Shown piece by piece: positions 1 to 12,800 of a stretch of DNA of 47,975 bases. Numbering within the stretch: position 1 is the stretch's first letter; each line of letters opens with the position of its first letter. The DNA comes from Lenisia limosa (taxonomy: Eukaryota > Breviatea), in NCBI GenBank assembly GCA_001655205.1, contig LPNZ01007145.1, forward strand, positions 1 to 47,975. The letters run 5' to 3'. A program made the position numbers and the translations under genes. The notes beneath the pieces were generated by a model, which was not told the origin of the DNA, ran no database searches, and worked only from the letters and a program-made list of their open reading frames with translations.

Positions 1-3000
1 ATGACAGCCTGGGCCAAGTCAGTGTCACCGTCTCGCTTGTCTCGAAGTCTCACCCATATCAAAATGTGAGCCGAATGCAAGCTCGCAACCGCTGTGGACT
101 AACCAGTGTAAATACAACAGTATCCACAATGTGAAAATTAAACAATATGTGGCCTCTGGCTAATGCGAGAAATTCAGTGTATTTCCGACACGTTCCTGCG
201 ACTTTCAGTAGCCCCATAAACAAATTCATTCTTTCCCTTTGAAACATTAAAAACTCAAAGAGAAAGTAGCACCCATCACCCACTTTATCCTTAGACGTCT
301 TGACGGCCTTGAAGCCCATATCCAGAAGAGCCTGATAGCCCTTCAGAAAGAGCTCGCCCCTAGATGCGCACAGGAGCGACGGGAGGAGTACTGCTCCGAC
401 CTGCTTGAAACGCGCCTTCTTCATAAGCGCTAGGCCCTTCTCGTAGAACCCAGCCATGACCTGGGGGGGTTATTGCATGTACATTATGGATCTGAATATC
501 GAGGGGTTTCGAGATAAAATACAACATTTTCAGCTGCTGATCTCATGTACGATAATTTACCATTTGAACAGAAAGAGAGAGAAAAAAAGGGGGGTGTTTT
601 CAACTCCACTCACTCTGTCCCAATCTGAGTACTCGCCCTCAACTCTACGACTTGTTGTGATGGGACCGAGAAGTGCAGCGATAGTATCTACAAAGTCGGG
701 CTAAAGGGTGAGCTGTAGGCTTGGAGGTGAGCGTTGGAATGGGAAGGAAATTAAATGGAAAACTATCTTGTCTGACTATTTGGAAGCCTAAATAAAAAAT
801 CTTATTTGGAGAACAATCTTAGAAAAGTTGTATCGCTTTGTCACTGATAAACATAAAAAAAACTATCCTGAAATGACTTCTCCGCATCCCTACCAATAAA
901 TCTGCCTTTTCGGATATCCATCGATTAAAGATGGAATAGAGGTAGGTCATGAATTTCGACGACGACACCAGCTGAGACAGTGAGAAGGTGGAAATACTAG
1001 CAACTAGAAAATTAGGTTGCTTGCATTCATCATTAAGCAATTCTTAAAAAAAACATGAAAAAGGTAAAGGCATATCATATCATAATATCTTTACAGGCCT
1101 CAGGAACCTGGAAAACATTGGAGGTTATCGCAGATTTTTTGAGAAAATTAGCTTGAATTTGTCCGCGCGAGGATAACCCACATTTGGACCCGGGGAAATA
1201 TCCAGCGAAACTCTTCTCAGGGCCTTGACAATCGAAAGAAGAGCCACGTCAGACTACAGGTATCCGTTAAAAAGACCCAAAGATTTAGAAATCCCTTAGT
1301 TGAATAATACTTGCTTATCCCCATTCAATTCCATGGAAAACGGAATAAGAACAAGCCCCCCTCCCCCACGGCTTCCGGATCAGAAAGAGCCCGGAGGAAC
1401 CTGGTTGTAGTTCGTCGGAACCGAAGTCGGCACATCTGACCAAGGAGGCGCCGGACCTAAGGGGAGGGGTGAATGTATGTGGGTAGAAACACTAAGGCCC
1501 AGGCTAGGTGAAATGAGATACTAAAGAAGGGGTGAACTGTTGGAAAGGAAGCGGACGGGATCAAGAAAATAAGTGAAAGTACCCCTCCAACCAATGAAGA
1601 AACACGGACAAGATTGGTTTTGAGTGTGACGTCTCGTGAAGGATCCCGAAGAAGACTGGGTGGTTACGACGATTGCAAAAAAGAGTGGAACTATACTTCT
1701 AGAAAAAGTTGCATTTTGAGAAAACTCAACATATAGCGAAAGAATATATCGATAAAATAAAAAATAAAAATAAAATAGAACTCTCTGCTAAAAAATATAT
1801 GGACTGGATTGCTGATGGGGAATGCCTCAATTTTTGAAACCCAGTCCCACGCTTCAACAACAAAGAGCCGTGCGAAGGCAAAGTCAGCAAGACGGTTGGT
1901 GACCTCCAACGAAATTTCTGGATAGTCAGGAACGTGGTGTTTTTGTTGTTGGCGAAACAATTAAGAACTATAAAAACCAGTGATAGTGTTAAGACGTCAA
2001 CCCCTTTGTTACATGTTAAGTCTTCACTTTGGTCCTAAAAAGACCACCTCTATAACAATCATAGTAGTATCGATATTCTCCTGGTCGATTTCGGAAATAA
2101 AGAGTACCAAACCTGATTTTGAGGTAACTCGAGAGAGTAAATTGAGAAGAGCCTGGTTAGTCACGTGGTCAACAAGCATCTACATGGTGAAAACCGTCCA
2201 GTGTCTGTAAAGCACAAAAAATAATATCAAGAAGGGGGATAAATAGAAAGAATCAATAAACCAGCCCACGTTTCGCCTTTGCAGTAACAGAGAAAGGGCG
2301 ACTTCAACAAGGGATGCATCCGTAATGCCCAATGACTCTCTGGAACGATGAATGTGTGGAAATGTGAACATTGACCGGGGTTAGTCTTGAACAACATGAA
2401 TCATGTTATTTTAGAACATTCGGTCAAGATATTCACACGGTCAGTGTCTGTTGAAGATAATTAAGGTCTAGAAATCACTTTTGTCAAACAACTAAACAGA
2501 AACCGTCCATAAACATTAAATTATGCACTAAGGCATATTATATACTGCAACACACAATAATAATATATTAAGTATTAGTGAAAAAACCCATATGATAAAA
2601 CTTGTCAATCGCCACAACCCCACAATCTTGAAGTGGCTTCGGCAATGAAGTTGTCTCCATCCGGAGAGGTTGCCAGGTCGTGCCAGTTCAGAAGACCCTC
2701 AATAGTGCTTGATGGGTTGTGTTTGCCAAGTACTGCGAGGATACTACAGACTTAATGATATATATAATATACAAAAAACCATGTGGTATCAGACCCATCA
2801 TTATAAAGACACCCTGAATGTGTACATTGAAAGGATATAGAGAGTTCACCCCTCACGAAAGCCCTCTGAAATACTCCGGGTCGGAATAGGGGTCAAAGTA
2901 CTCCTCGAAGTTGATTTCTTCGGCCTGAAAAACATATCAAGTTTGACAGAAATGTGTGATTAATCAGTCCCAAAAGGGTAGGTAAAAGTGAGAGATAATG

Positions 3001-3306
3001 AAACAGTGGTCTGGAAGAAGCCAACGACATCAACATCATATTTAGAGACTGGGATTATATATTTAATATTTAATTGCCATGAGATGGATATGTGACATAC
3101 CGTGTGTAACTATTTACCCGACGATTAAGCCGGTAATTGCTTGAGTGCTGTTTGCTTACCGTTTCAACATCGTCACCTAAGAGCAAAGATTGAGCAAGAC
3201 CGATCCGGCTAGCTGTCGCGATTTTCTGGTCCGCTGGCGTCACAAATGTCAATAAAGCCTTTCCTATGCCTCCTTGAGGGAACGAGGCCCTGAGGGACGA
3301 GTTCAT
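1..3306 (-). CDS. Large helical protein, 3' end beyond the window (unrecognised)
   Basis: The start is the ATG at 3306 (MNSSLRASFPQGG...). At least a dozen exons follow leftwards. Examples are 'AEEINFEEYFDPYSDPEYF' (about 2924-2850), 'ILAVLGKHNPSSTIEGLLNW' (about 2750-2625), 'MLVDHVTNQALLNLLSRVTS' (about 2184-2055), 'SDVALLSIVKALRRVSLDIS' (about 1255-1170) and 'VMAGFYEKGLALMKKARF' (about 460 leftwards). Most joins use clear GT...AG sites with compatible phase; for example the second intron starts GTGAGG and splits a Ser codon. The join near 1925-2055 did not resolve cleanly. The residue pattern is leucine-rich and amphipathic, as in HEAT/ARM-like or other alpha-solenoid proteins, with no catalytic motif, signal peptide or membrane segment visible. 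The frame is still open at base 1, so the C-terminus is missing. I do not recognise the family. Confidence 0.7.
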
Positions 3307-3799
3307 GGTGATCACCCTCTACCTCCCTTCTGCCTTCACCCTCGATTCCTACTCTTTTTTGTAACTATATCACTGCTATATCAAAAAAGCTTGAATCTTC
3401 ACCACATTTAAAGGGAGAATTCGCAGGCCATGAACTTTCGTTATATATGTCGATAAAAATCGATATTTTATTTCGACACATTCCAGCAAATAATCCCTGG
3501 TACAAATTTATCTATACGATTTCATTCGAACGAAGTGCACTAAGGTAAGCAGGAGGAACAAAGAAAATCATTTGAAATGTTTAAACTTTTAAAGTTATAT
3601 CGTTCTAAAAAGGTTTAAGATCAAAAATATGCTTACATTGTACTTTTTTCCTAATTAGGCAAGTTACAGTTTCCTTTATCCGAACGAATTTGCAGGAATC
3701 TCCCCTTCTCATTTTATTGTTTTTAGCTCCTATCGAAAGTATTTTGTTTAGCTAAATTAGCTTGAAGGATTGAAAGAACAATCTTAAAAGCTGGCAAAA
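3307..3799. promoter_or_regulatory. Divergent intergenic region between genes 1 and 2
   Basis: These 493 bases separate two head-to-head start codons (3306 minus, 3800 plus), so both promoters must lie here unless a 5' non-coding exon intervenes. The sequence is AT-rich. I see no convincing TATA box or initiator. The one marked structure is an imperfect palindrome at 3449-3479. Confidence 0.5.
3449..3479. repeat. Imperfect palindrome in the divergent promoter region
   Basis: The arms TGTCGATAAAA and TTTTATTTCGACA flank a central ATCGAT. The AT-rich centre with TCGATATTTT resembles the core of the foldback elements at 38562, 40310 and 47681. The surrounding terminal repeats of those elements are absent, so this may be a relic, a regulatory site, or chance in AT-rich DNA. 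Confidence 0.4.
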
Positions 3800-6700
3800 A
3801 TGAGAGTTCTTCTTTGGTCTATTCTCTGGCTTCTACCGTTTGCTTTGGCCGACCCCAGAAGTCCTACAAGCAAATGTGGTTATCACGAAGAAGTTTGCAC
3901 CATTTCAGGTCAACCATACGGTAAATCTTTTTTCTTTGATTTCACTTTTCAGAGCTGTGCTGTCCCACAAATGCCTTTTGCAAAATGGTATGCTGGGAAG
4001 AAGCTACCTTTTCAAAGTGATCGTTGAGCATGAAAATTCTTTTAATTTCTTGATAATTGCAGTTTTCCTTTTTGGGAATTTGTTAATTAGAAACTTTTAC
4101 TATTTCTAGCTGATGTAATTGTTTCTGAGTGTATTACAACACTACCAACACAATATCATCTTTGATAGTACCGATTTTTCTATGAGCCTCCGCTACCGTC
4201 CTTAGTCATCCCTTGTATTGTACCAAAGTCCTTCAGCTAATACTTTTAGATCGGCAAAAGTCCCACTTGTGCCTGTAATACAATTGGACATGTCATTTGT
4301 GATGGTATCTGTAGACCCGAGAGTTATTTCAAGGACAACAAGTATGAAGAATCAGAATAATAACTTTGATGAGTTAATTAATACTCTAATAACCTCATAC
4401 TTATAAGCATGATTGTGTGTACGGCTCAGCCAGATACTACCTGTCTTTATTTCCCATCTCTGCATACACACAGGATGGTGTCTCTGATCATTCTATGTTC
4501 CATTGTGGCAAGTGCAACAACCTCTGCCTTGGCAAGTGTGTTCATGGGGAGTGCCAATCCCACTGCGACGATAATGAGACTCAGTGCGGATTTCGGTGCT
4601 GTCCGTCTTACATGAAATGTCACTATGTGAGTGGGCACTTACTTTGGTCAACGTAAAATTCATGGAACAATATTTAATATTATGAAGTTAGAATAATTGG
4701 ATCGATTTTGAATTTCAAATTGCGTATCAAACGTACTTCTATTTACCACTACAGGGTACATGTGTCTGTAAGGACCCTCGGCTTGTCTCCTGCAAGGGCG
4801 TTTGTATTGATCCTTGGGTAAGCGATAACTAAGTATATTGACTTAATATCGTTTCACTTTAACCAAAAAGGATTTTGAAAATGATCAGTACAACTGTGGA
4901 AAGTGTGGTATCAAATGCGGCAAGAGTGAGATCTGTCATAATGGAAAGTGTATTTGTCTGGAGAGTGAGAAATGCCATTGTGACAAGGTATGAACACACT
5001 TTTGATAACGTGAATTCACTTGATAACTCCAATGCATTTTTTAATTGTACAACAGGGGGAGATGATGTGTGATGACATGTGCATCCCTATTTCCAACGAA
5101 AACTGTTATTCATGTGGCTACACCTGTCCCCCTGGAACATCCTGTCACAAGTACAGCAAATCTTGCAGTGGGTTTTCTACTTGTAGTTTTGGTTCAGCAT
5201 TAATGGACATAGAATGCAAAAACGGACATGATATGTGCGGGCTGGTCTGCTGTGAAGGTGACGAAAGGTCTGTTGGCTGACATGCCATTGTTTCCTAAAA
5301 CAACCCGATTGCGTTTCACGAGTTTTACTTTCTTCCTAAATACCCAGATGCATCAACGGGGTTTGTGTTGAAAACGCTTGTGAGTACAACGAGAAGCAGT
5401 GCGGCGCTGACCCCCTTCGTAGACCTCACTGTTGCCATGAATCCGAGGTTGGAAAGGCAATACTCTCTGGTAAAACTATATTCAATTTTGTAACAAACTC
5501 AGGAGTGTACTTTTGACCTTGCGTACAACCATCACCAGTGTGGATGCGGAAAGGGCAAAATCAAGTAGGCTGCGTCTCTTAAAACATAACAAATGAATGT
5601 GTCATAGATCTTGGATTTGAACATTATTATGAAAACTATAACAATGAAGGTGTAAGTCAAAGTGCATTGATGTTTCAACGGACAAGAAGAACTGCGGAAA
5701 ATGCAACAGGGTGGGGTCTTCACTCAAACTTTGATTCCAAGAATAAGATCTCTGAGAACTGATGGATTTTTGTGTTCGCACATTACACCATTTCCACTTT
5801 AATACTTCTCACAGAAATGCGGAAGTAAGAAGAAGTGTATCGCCGGTCACTGTGTGTCCGACAGTCTATGTGATGAGGGATACAAGAGATGCAAGAAGGG
5901 AAAGAACAAGAAGTGCTGCCGTAAGGACCAGGTATGCTCGTCATTAATATTGAAACCAAATTGACAAGTAATATCTCTTACTAATTTTTTAGTGTTGCCA
6001 TACCAAACGTGGAGAGACAAAATGTCGTTGCGGTACTATGAGGGTCGAATGTGATGGAATGTGCCGTCATGTTCACTCATTTTCACATGATAACCACAAC
6101 TGGTGAGGCTCTTGCGATATATTGCTGGGCTTTACATGTCTGCCTTGTGTAATGATGTAGTGGAGAATGTGGAAAGAAATGTTCCTACAACCATCTCTGC
6201 GTAGAAGGAGTTTGTAAGGAAATTCTCATTCCATGCCCAATTAAGAAGGTAAGAAATATTAACTGATTCAGTTTCATTAACTGTAGATCGAGGATGGCTT
6301 AAACCACTTGCTGCAACTGGATAAAGCCAACAGTCATTTCAACGACTATGAAGCCGTTTATGGATTCATCATTGAAGACATTGAGAAAACCGAGATCATA
6401 TTTGATGTTAGTTTGGATTGTAGTGTTTCCTACTATGCTGCCCATTTAATTCACCACCCCATAGTTCTGGGAAGGTCACAGCTGCAGCCCCCCTACTGTC
6501 ATTAGTACACGTTACCCTTCAAAGTGCAAGGTAGGAAGTTGTTCTCATGAGGGTCAAATAATTTTGTTGCTCTAATAGCAAATTTGAGTCAATGATATTG
6601 ATTGTGTAACAATCGCAGACATTGTACCAACTTAAGTACAACACAAGCACGTGTGGCTTTTCGCTAAGAGGAGGTACGTGGATATTTGCTTAAGGTAGTT

Positions 6701-9610
6701 GTTGAAGTGTCCCGATAATATTGGTAAAGAATAAAAGCTGTTATAAAAATTAAATTTGGGTAAGATGACGTTTCAAACAGTAACCGCCACTTTAGTTAAG
6801 TTTGGAGTTCGGCTCATCCATACTCCTACCGACAATGTCACATACCAATACTCAGCAGCCTTCATTGTTCAACACGATGTGCCTACAGAGGTGAGGCTCT
6901 TGATCAAAATAGGACATAAATTGTTTCATTTGGTTTTTATAAACAGTACCAATTCTTTCTAGACGACCTTCAGCGGAAGCGCCTTTGTACTGAGTGACAG
7001 CACCCACTCGAAAAGGGATGGCCATGAGGTGAGCTTATCAAAACCGTCCTTTATGCCATAGATTGTCAAAAGTTGGCTTGTGGAGAAGTCTTGGGAAGTT
7101 ACGGACAAGACGGGAACGTAGGCTGGGAATCATAAACATGCTTAACTCCTTCTCATACAATACAAGACTGCTCAACTATGGTCTCCCTGATGTTACTTTA
7201 ATCCAGAGCTCTTCTTCGCACACAGACCAACGAAGGCAATTACCTTGAACCGACATCCATATATGGTATGTGAAAAAATATGGATATGAAACGATTACAA
7301 ATACTTGAGGATTCTCAATTTCCCCCAAATCAATCATTAATGACCGACAAACAGGACCTATTGGCATCCTTGTTGATATTGAGGAGGACGAATCCCAGGC
7401 GGTTAACTGCGGTCTTGGAAGTGACAACTCCCAACCCTGCGTCCAAGTCTTCAAGGTTTGACAGAGGAGATCAAATCTAATTTCAATAGGAATTTTGACA
7501 TAGTAAGAATATATTATAGATGTCATGGACATATAATTTAAGGTTACACCTCCAAACCCATCATTACCCCCAAGGTCATGATTGACCCGAATTTGGAGTG
7601 TGGCTTCTCTGGCGACTACAGCGCTACTTTTGCCGTGTTCTGCAACGAGCATGACGAATACACCAACAACTGCAAGAAGGAGAATCCTGTCAGAGTAAGC
7701 ATTTTGGGCAGTGAGATAGCATTTATATACAGTGATTTGAAAAACAAGCTGAAATAATAATTTTGATGCGTCCCTAGTAATTTATTATTGTCATCCCTTC
7801 ATATACCTTCAAGTAAGACAAGTTACAAGAACAGGTTAAAATCGGCATTCTCAGTGACGACACGGTCTGTGCCGGCCTCGAAATTGCCGTGCATATTAAC
7901 GCTGACTTGACACATGTCGGGGACTCTTCCGTGGTTGCTGCAAACGAAATAGTCAAATTCAAGCTCAGCGTAGGCGACTTATATTATCATGCGAATGATG
8001 TTATGGTATCAACATATGTACCAGGTTCTAATCTATCAAGTAGCTCCACCCTCTCAATATAGTCAGGTTACTCAACATTTAGTCCAAAACGAATGATGTT
8101 GAAATTGAAGAGGTGACACCATTGCTCATCTCTATCAACTCCAATGGTTCAGACAAACTGCTTTATTCAGAAGTAAGCTTCAAAAGCACCTGGCTCAAGG
8201 ACCATTGTAGTCATTAACTAAAGTGACATCATTGTATTTGATTCTTCAATAGTTAACTATAAATTACCCAGGCCAACGGAGCAACAGAACTTGCTGAAGG
8301 TGCGGAGTGGGACCTTGACCTCTCAAATGCTCAACTTGGCCACTTTGAATTCTCCTTCAAGTAAGCCTATTTCCAAAAGTGTCTTATATAATTACTATCC
8401 TTCGACTCATCAAAATTTTTCTGTAAATATTCTTTTAACAAATAAGTTTGACTACATTATTCACCTTACAGACTTATTACAACCCCAAAAGACGATGCCA
8501 TTATTTACATTGAGAAAGGCAATAACACGCCCGTTGTGTTCGCCATGCACTGTACTTTCAAGTTAGGGGGTTTCAAAAGTATACTTACATATTGTATTAT
8601 TATTATTTGTTTATTTGCTTGTTAGCATGTAATTTGAAACAAAAGAGTAAACAATTTAGGATCACTTACAAGGATCTGAATGGCAGAAGAGAAGAGGTTG
8701 GTTGGGATTATGAATTATGTAAGAAGATTTAATTGTTAGACACATTGAACCAACTGATACCCTTGATTATCCAACATCAGGTCGTGGAGTCCGTTTCCGG
8801 AGGTGACAATGTTGAGCTGATGATTATTCCCGAGCCTTTGGCAGTAGGTGGTGATAATAGCGTGAATATTCAATTCCTAATTTTGATGGTGATTCCATAA
8901 AAATAAATATCACATCTTCAATTTTCAATATAAACAAAAATGAACAGCAATCTGTCTTGGTGATAGCGTCTGTGCAGAATTCATTCATATCAGGAATCTT
9001 GCCCCGATGACTACAAAGACCCTTGTCAGACAAACAACGGAGGCTGCAACACTGCTCCCTTCCTTGATTGCAAATCCATTTCATGCCTCGGTTTGAGTGG
9101 TGACAGGAGGCCTGGGAATATTTTGCGAATTGGTGTGACATATTTTATTATAATTTATTCACTATTCTCATCCATTCAGGTGACATTGTCTGTGACAAGT
9201 GCCTTGTTGGGGTGGAGGACGGCAAGTGAGCAGGTGGTTCCAAATATATCATTCTGGTTTTCTTATTTGTAAATTCTTACTTCATGGTGATATTTCACAA
9301 AAGCCGATGATATAAAACGTGGAATGCTCTTGTGGAAATGGAACCAGGAAAACGTATTAGTTGCGCACTAATGCTCCAGATGCGTGTCCGTCGCCAATTC
9401 CGAAGACAAGACTTTTGTTGAGGGTAAGGGGGTGAGTAGCAATTCCTTTGGATTGGATAATATGGTGAAATTTCAATTATTGTTGTAGAAAACACAACTG
9501 TGATTGCCGCTGGCGGTGGAGCAGTTGTTCTGGGCGCTCTGGTGTTTTCGATTATCAAGGCAAAGAAGAAGGCTGTCCCCACAAATGATATGAGTCTCGA
9601 GCAAATGTAA
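3800..9610 (+). CDS. Cysteine-rich type I membrane protein, adhesin-like
   Basis: About 27 exons encode very roughly 850 residues. The N-terminus 'MRVLLWSILWLLPFALADP' is a signal peptide. Exons from 3800 to 6250 form a cysteine-rich region with repeats such as 'CIDVSTDKKNCGKCNR' and 'YNCGKCGIKCGKSEICHNGK'; the spacing C-x-D-x(n)-NCGxC-x3-C-x(4-5)-C-x-x-G-x-C recalls Stig1-like and EGF-like modules. From 6284 to 8830 the protein is cysteine-poor and strand-rich, probably beta-sandwich domains. A further Cys-rich module (DPCQTNNGGCNTAPF...) follows at about 8990-9230. The last exon (9489-9610) holds a Gly/Ala/Val membrane segment and a short basic tail ending 'DMSLEQM'. This suggests a surface receptor or adhesin with a 15-residue cytoplasmic tail. 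No GFFKR integrin motif is present. The function is unknown; the architecture is inferred from the sequence. Confidence 0.8.
3921..3952 (+). other. 32-base intron
   Basis: A GTAAAT donor and a TTTTCAG acceptor enclose only 32 bases. Removing it joins 'GQPY' to 'ELCCPTNAFCKM' in frame and restores the cysteine spacing. It is the shortest well-supported intron in the window. Confidence 0.7.
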
Positions 9611-9837
9611 AATATAATGTGTGAAATATTGTTCAGCTCAACAAAGAGAGACCTGTTGCAGCAATACCTCAAAAAAGTGTACACACGGTAAATATTCACA
9701 CAATTGGAGAAAAAAATCTGTTCTCACAGTTGTAGTAGAAAACAGAACATATCGATATGTATTTCATATGCGTCAAGAATCGGGAAACAGGAGTACAGCA
9801 AAAACAAAACTAAAACATGAAACCAACCACAACCATC
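9611..9837. other. Convergent intergenic space, genes 2 and 3
   Basis: These 227 bases separate the stop codons of the plus-strand membrane protein (9608-9610) and the minus-strand NELF-C/D-like gene (9838-9840). They should contain both 3' untranslated regions and poly(A) signals. I see no other gene here. Confidence 0.6.
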
Positions 9838-12800
9838 TTATCTCCTTTGAAGCGCTGTACGCAATTCATTCCGAACAACTTCCAAGGGAGTAGGCACCTT
9901 TGAAATGAGAAATTCTCATGAGTAGAGCAAGAGTTGATTGTATTTCAAGAAAAGAAAGTTCAAAAGCGTACCTGAGATCCGACTTTCCTCGTTTTTACAG
10001 AGGGTTCGTCGTCATCATCATCATCGTCGTCGTCAATCACACGCCTGAAACATGAAACAATAATATAATCCAACATATGGGAGATACATTCTTGTTTTCT
10101 TCTAGTAAATGCCCTCATACACACTACTTGGTGGAACATACAAGACAACAAGTGCAAAATACAAAAACATGCCCTCTCCCCACTTTTGTCGTTTCCTCAT
10201 TCTCTTGGGTTGCACAGCTTCATTGACAACCACTGTGCGGTATACGACTTTCCTTTGCTCAGCTGCCTCGTTCTCTTTCGTCGGTTCCTGGGCGGTAATT
10301 CGGATTAGCTACCTTTAAAAATTCTTGCAGCACAACCTCTCATTTAAGACTAAATTCAATGAAGAGGAAGATCATACTATCTGGTTCTTCCGGAAGGGGT
10401 TTAACCCCATTAAATAAGTAACAAACTTTCAAACAGAGTTAGTGATTATCTAATAATCAAGATGAACTGTAATGCCATCCGACTCATACCCCCTTCCCAT
10501 CCCTTCTGCTTTTTTATGTACATAGTTTTCTACACACATACAGGTGTATCGATATAGGAAATAATATATTCTCAAATTATGTTATCTTCCAAAGTTCACA
10601 TTTCAAAACCCACTTTTCCATCTCCGGTGGTTCTCCACGGACTGTGTGTGCCCTTGTCAATGATGTGGTTCAGAGTGGCCATGATTTCCTGAGCTGAGGG
10701 GGTCAAAAATATCAGGCAAGTTAAAGCTATGATATATATACATGATACTATCACACATTAGAAGATTAACATGATTTACACTCCAAAAACCTTCAGTAGG
10801 TAAATGGCAGAACCCAGGAAGAATTCCCGGAATAGAAAGCATCTTGCGAAGCCAGTTCTGAATGGTTAGTTTATCAAAGGACTAGATTGAAGTCATAAAA
10901 TATGATTTTTATTGAAATGATAATATACAAAGGTAAACATGATAAGAAGGCATAAGTTTGATCAAAAAAAGGATAATAAATAAGTTCATCCTCAACCAAA
11001 ACCGCACATACAGCGAAGAACTTAGTATACGGGGGCTGGGAGGCGTGGACGACACCCGAAATAGCATGGCGAACAATAGTGTGATCCGTGGTGGCCGCTG
11101 ATGACTCGAAATAGGATAGTCCAAGATCAAAAGCTCTGCAATGGTGATAAAAACCTATGATACAGTCCATCCTTATCAGCTTTTCTGCATTCCGATACGC
11201 AAAAGTATTCGGTTTTCACCCGTCCTACCCTTGACCCATGCAAGCAGTGATTGCTGAGATAAAACGCTTCCTAAACTGTGAAAAAAGTGTCACTATCATC
11301 TTTACTATCTATGCCAAACAGAGGGGTGTTTGTAAATAAATCAATACACTTCCCATTAAAAACTATCAGCAAAGCCTTTGAAGTTACCATTGGTGTCTCT
11401 CAGACAATACAGATAAAAAACTAGCAAAATAATACGAACCATTTCACCACTATCCGCCATCCTCTCACTTCAGTCCGAGTGAAGTGGTTGGGTCAAGGCC
11501 GGGGTAGTTTGTGGAATACCCCTTAAACAGGATTTCCTACAAAATAATATTTGGAAGGTGAGACTTGTAAGCGGAGTTCAGCACTACCCTGTCTCACCAG
11601 AATATCTTGATGCAGCTGAGGGTGGTCACAGAGAAGGACCGTGATGAGATCGAGGAATAGCGGCGTCGTAAGCGATTGGGATACTAAAACGTCAGCTTAA
11701 ACACGGGGTATGTATGGTCTTGTATTTTTTTTCAACATTGTATCTGGATAAAGAGGATTACTGTCACAAATAAGACCGGACATATTGAGCGGTTATACCA
11801 AGGTTAATTGCAAGCTCACAGTTTCCGAAGTATCCTTCTTCTGAAAAGCGGTCAGTGATCCATGACAACAGGCAACGCGCTGGGAGGGGGTCCTGTGGAG
11901 GGGTGATGAGGGAAGATCTGGGGCTCTCACTCTCCAACACTCATATCAACACGGGACACAAGAGCCTACCTCAACCAATTCCAGAATGTTGTTGATATGG
12001 GGCTGAAGGGACGCCCCATCGGAGTGCGGGCGGAGGATTTTACTCAGTTTGATGAGCTTCGTCTCAGTGGCAGTGCGACTAAAGAGTGGTGAAGATGAAT
12101 AAGAATATGCAAATAATCAAAAAAAAAAAAAAAAAAAAAANNNNNNNNNNNNNNNNNNNNNNNNNNNNNNNNNNNNNNNNNNNNNNNNNNNNNNNNNNNN
12201 NNNNNNNNNNNNNNNNNNNNNNNNNNNNNNNNNNNNNNNNNNNNNNNNNNNNNNNNNNNNNNNNNNNNNNNNNNNNNNNNNNNNNNNNNNNNTTGAGTCA
12301 TGATTGACGAAACTCTAGAATGTAAAGGGTCTTTTCTGCTTCAAAGGAAACCATGAGGGCAATAATGCGAGGGCTACTATCTTTTCTACCCTGTTTTACT
12401 CCATATGCAGTTGTATAAGAGACAAGCACCCATAAACACCAACGATGAAGAAGGGTCGAAGATGGACTTGATAATTTGCTTGGTCAGAGAGCTGAACTTG
12501 AAGAGCGCTTTGCCTGAATAGGTCAGTTGTCAGATAAATATCGACTTTTTTGATGATTATTTCCTACATCATAATCCATTTCTCAATTATTAATTAAGAA
12601 TATGTTTATCTAGAGGATACAAGAATGTTATAAAACAGGTAGAGGAAACAAGAACAACTAAGTACATTGCATTTCAATATCACCCAGATATTTGATCTCA
12701 AAAAGCACAAATGAACCAGTTCCATAATAGATATTAATCAGCGATTCAACACAAAATTATAATTACAATTTGATGGTAAGAAACTCCTTAATAAAACCCA

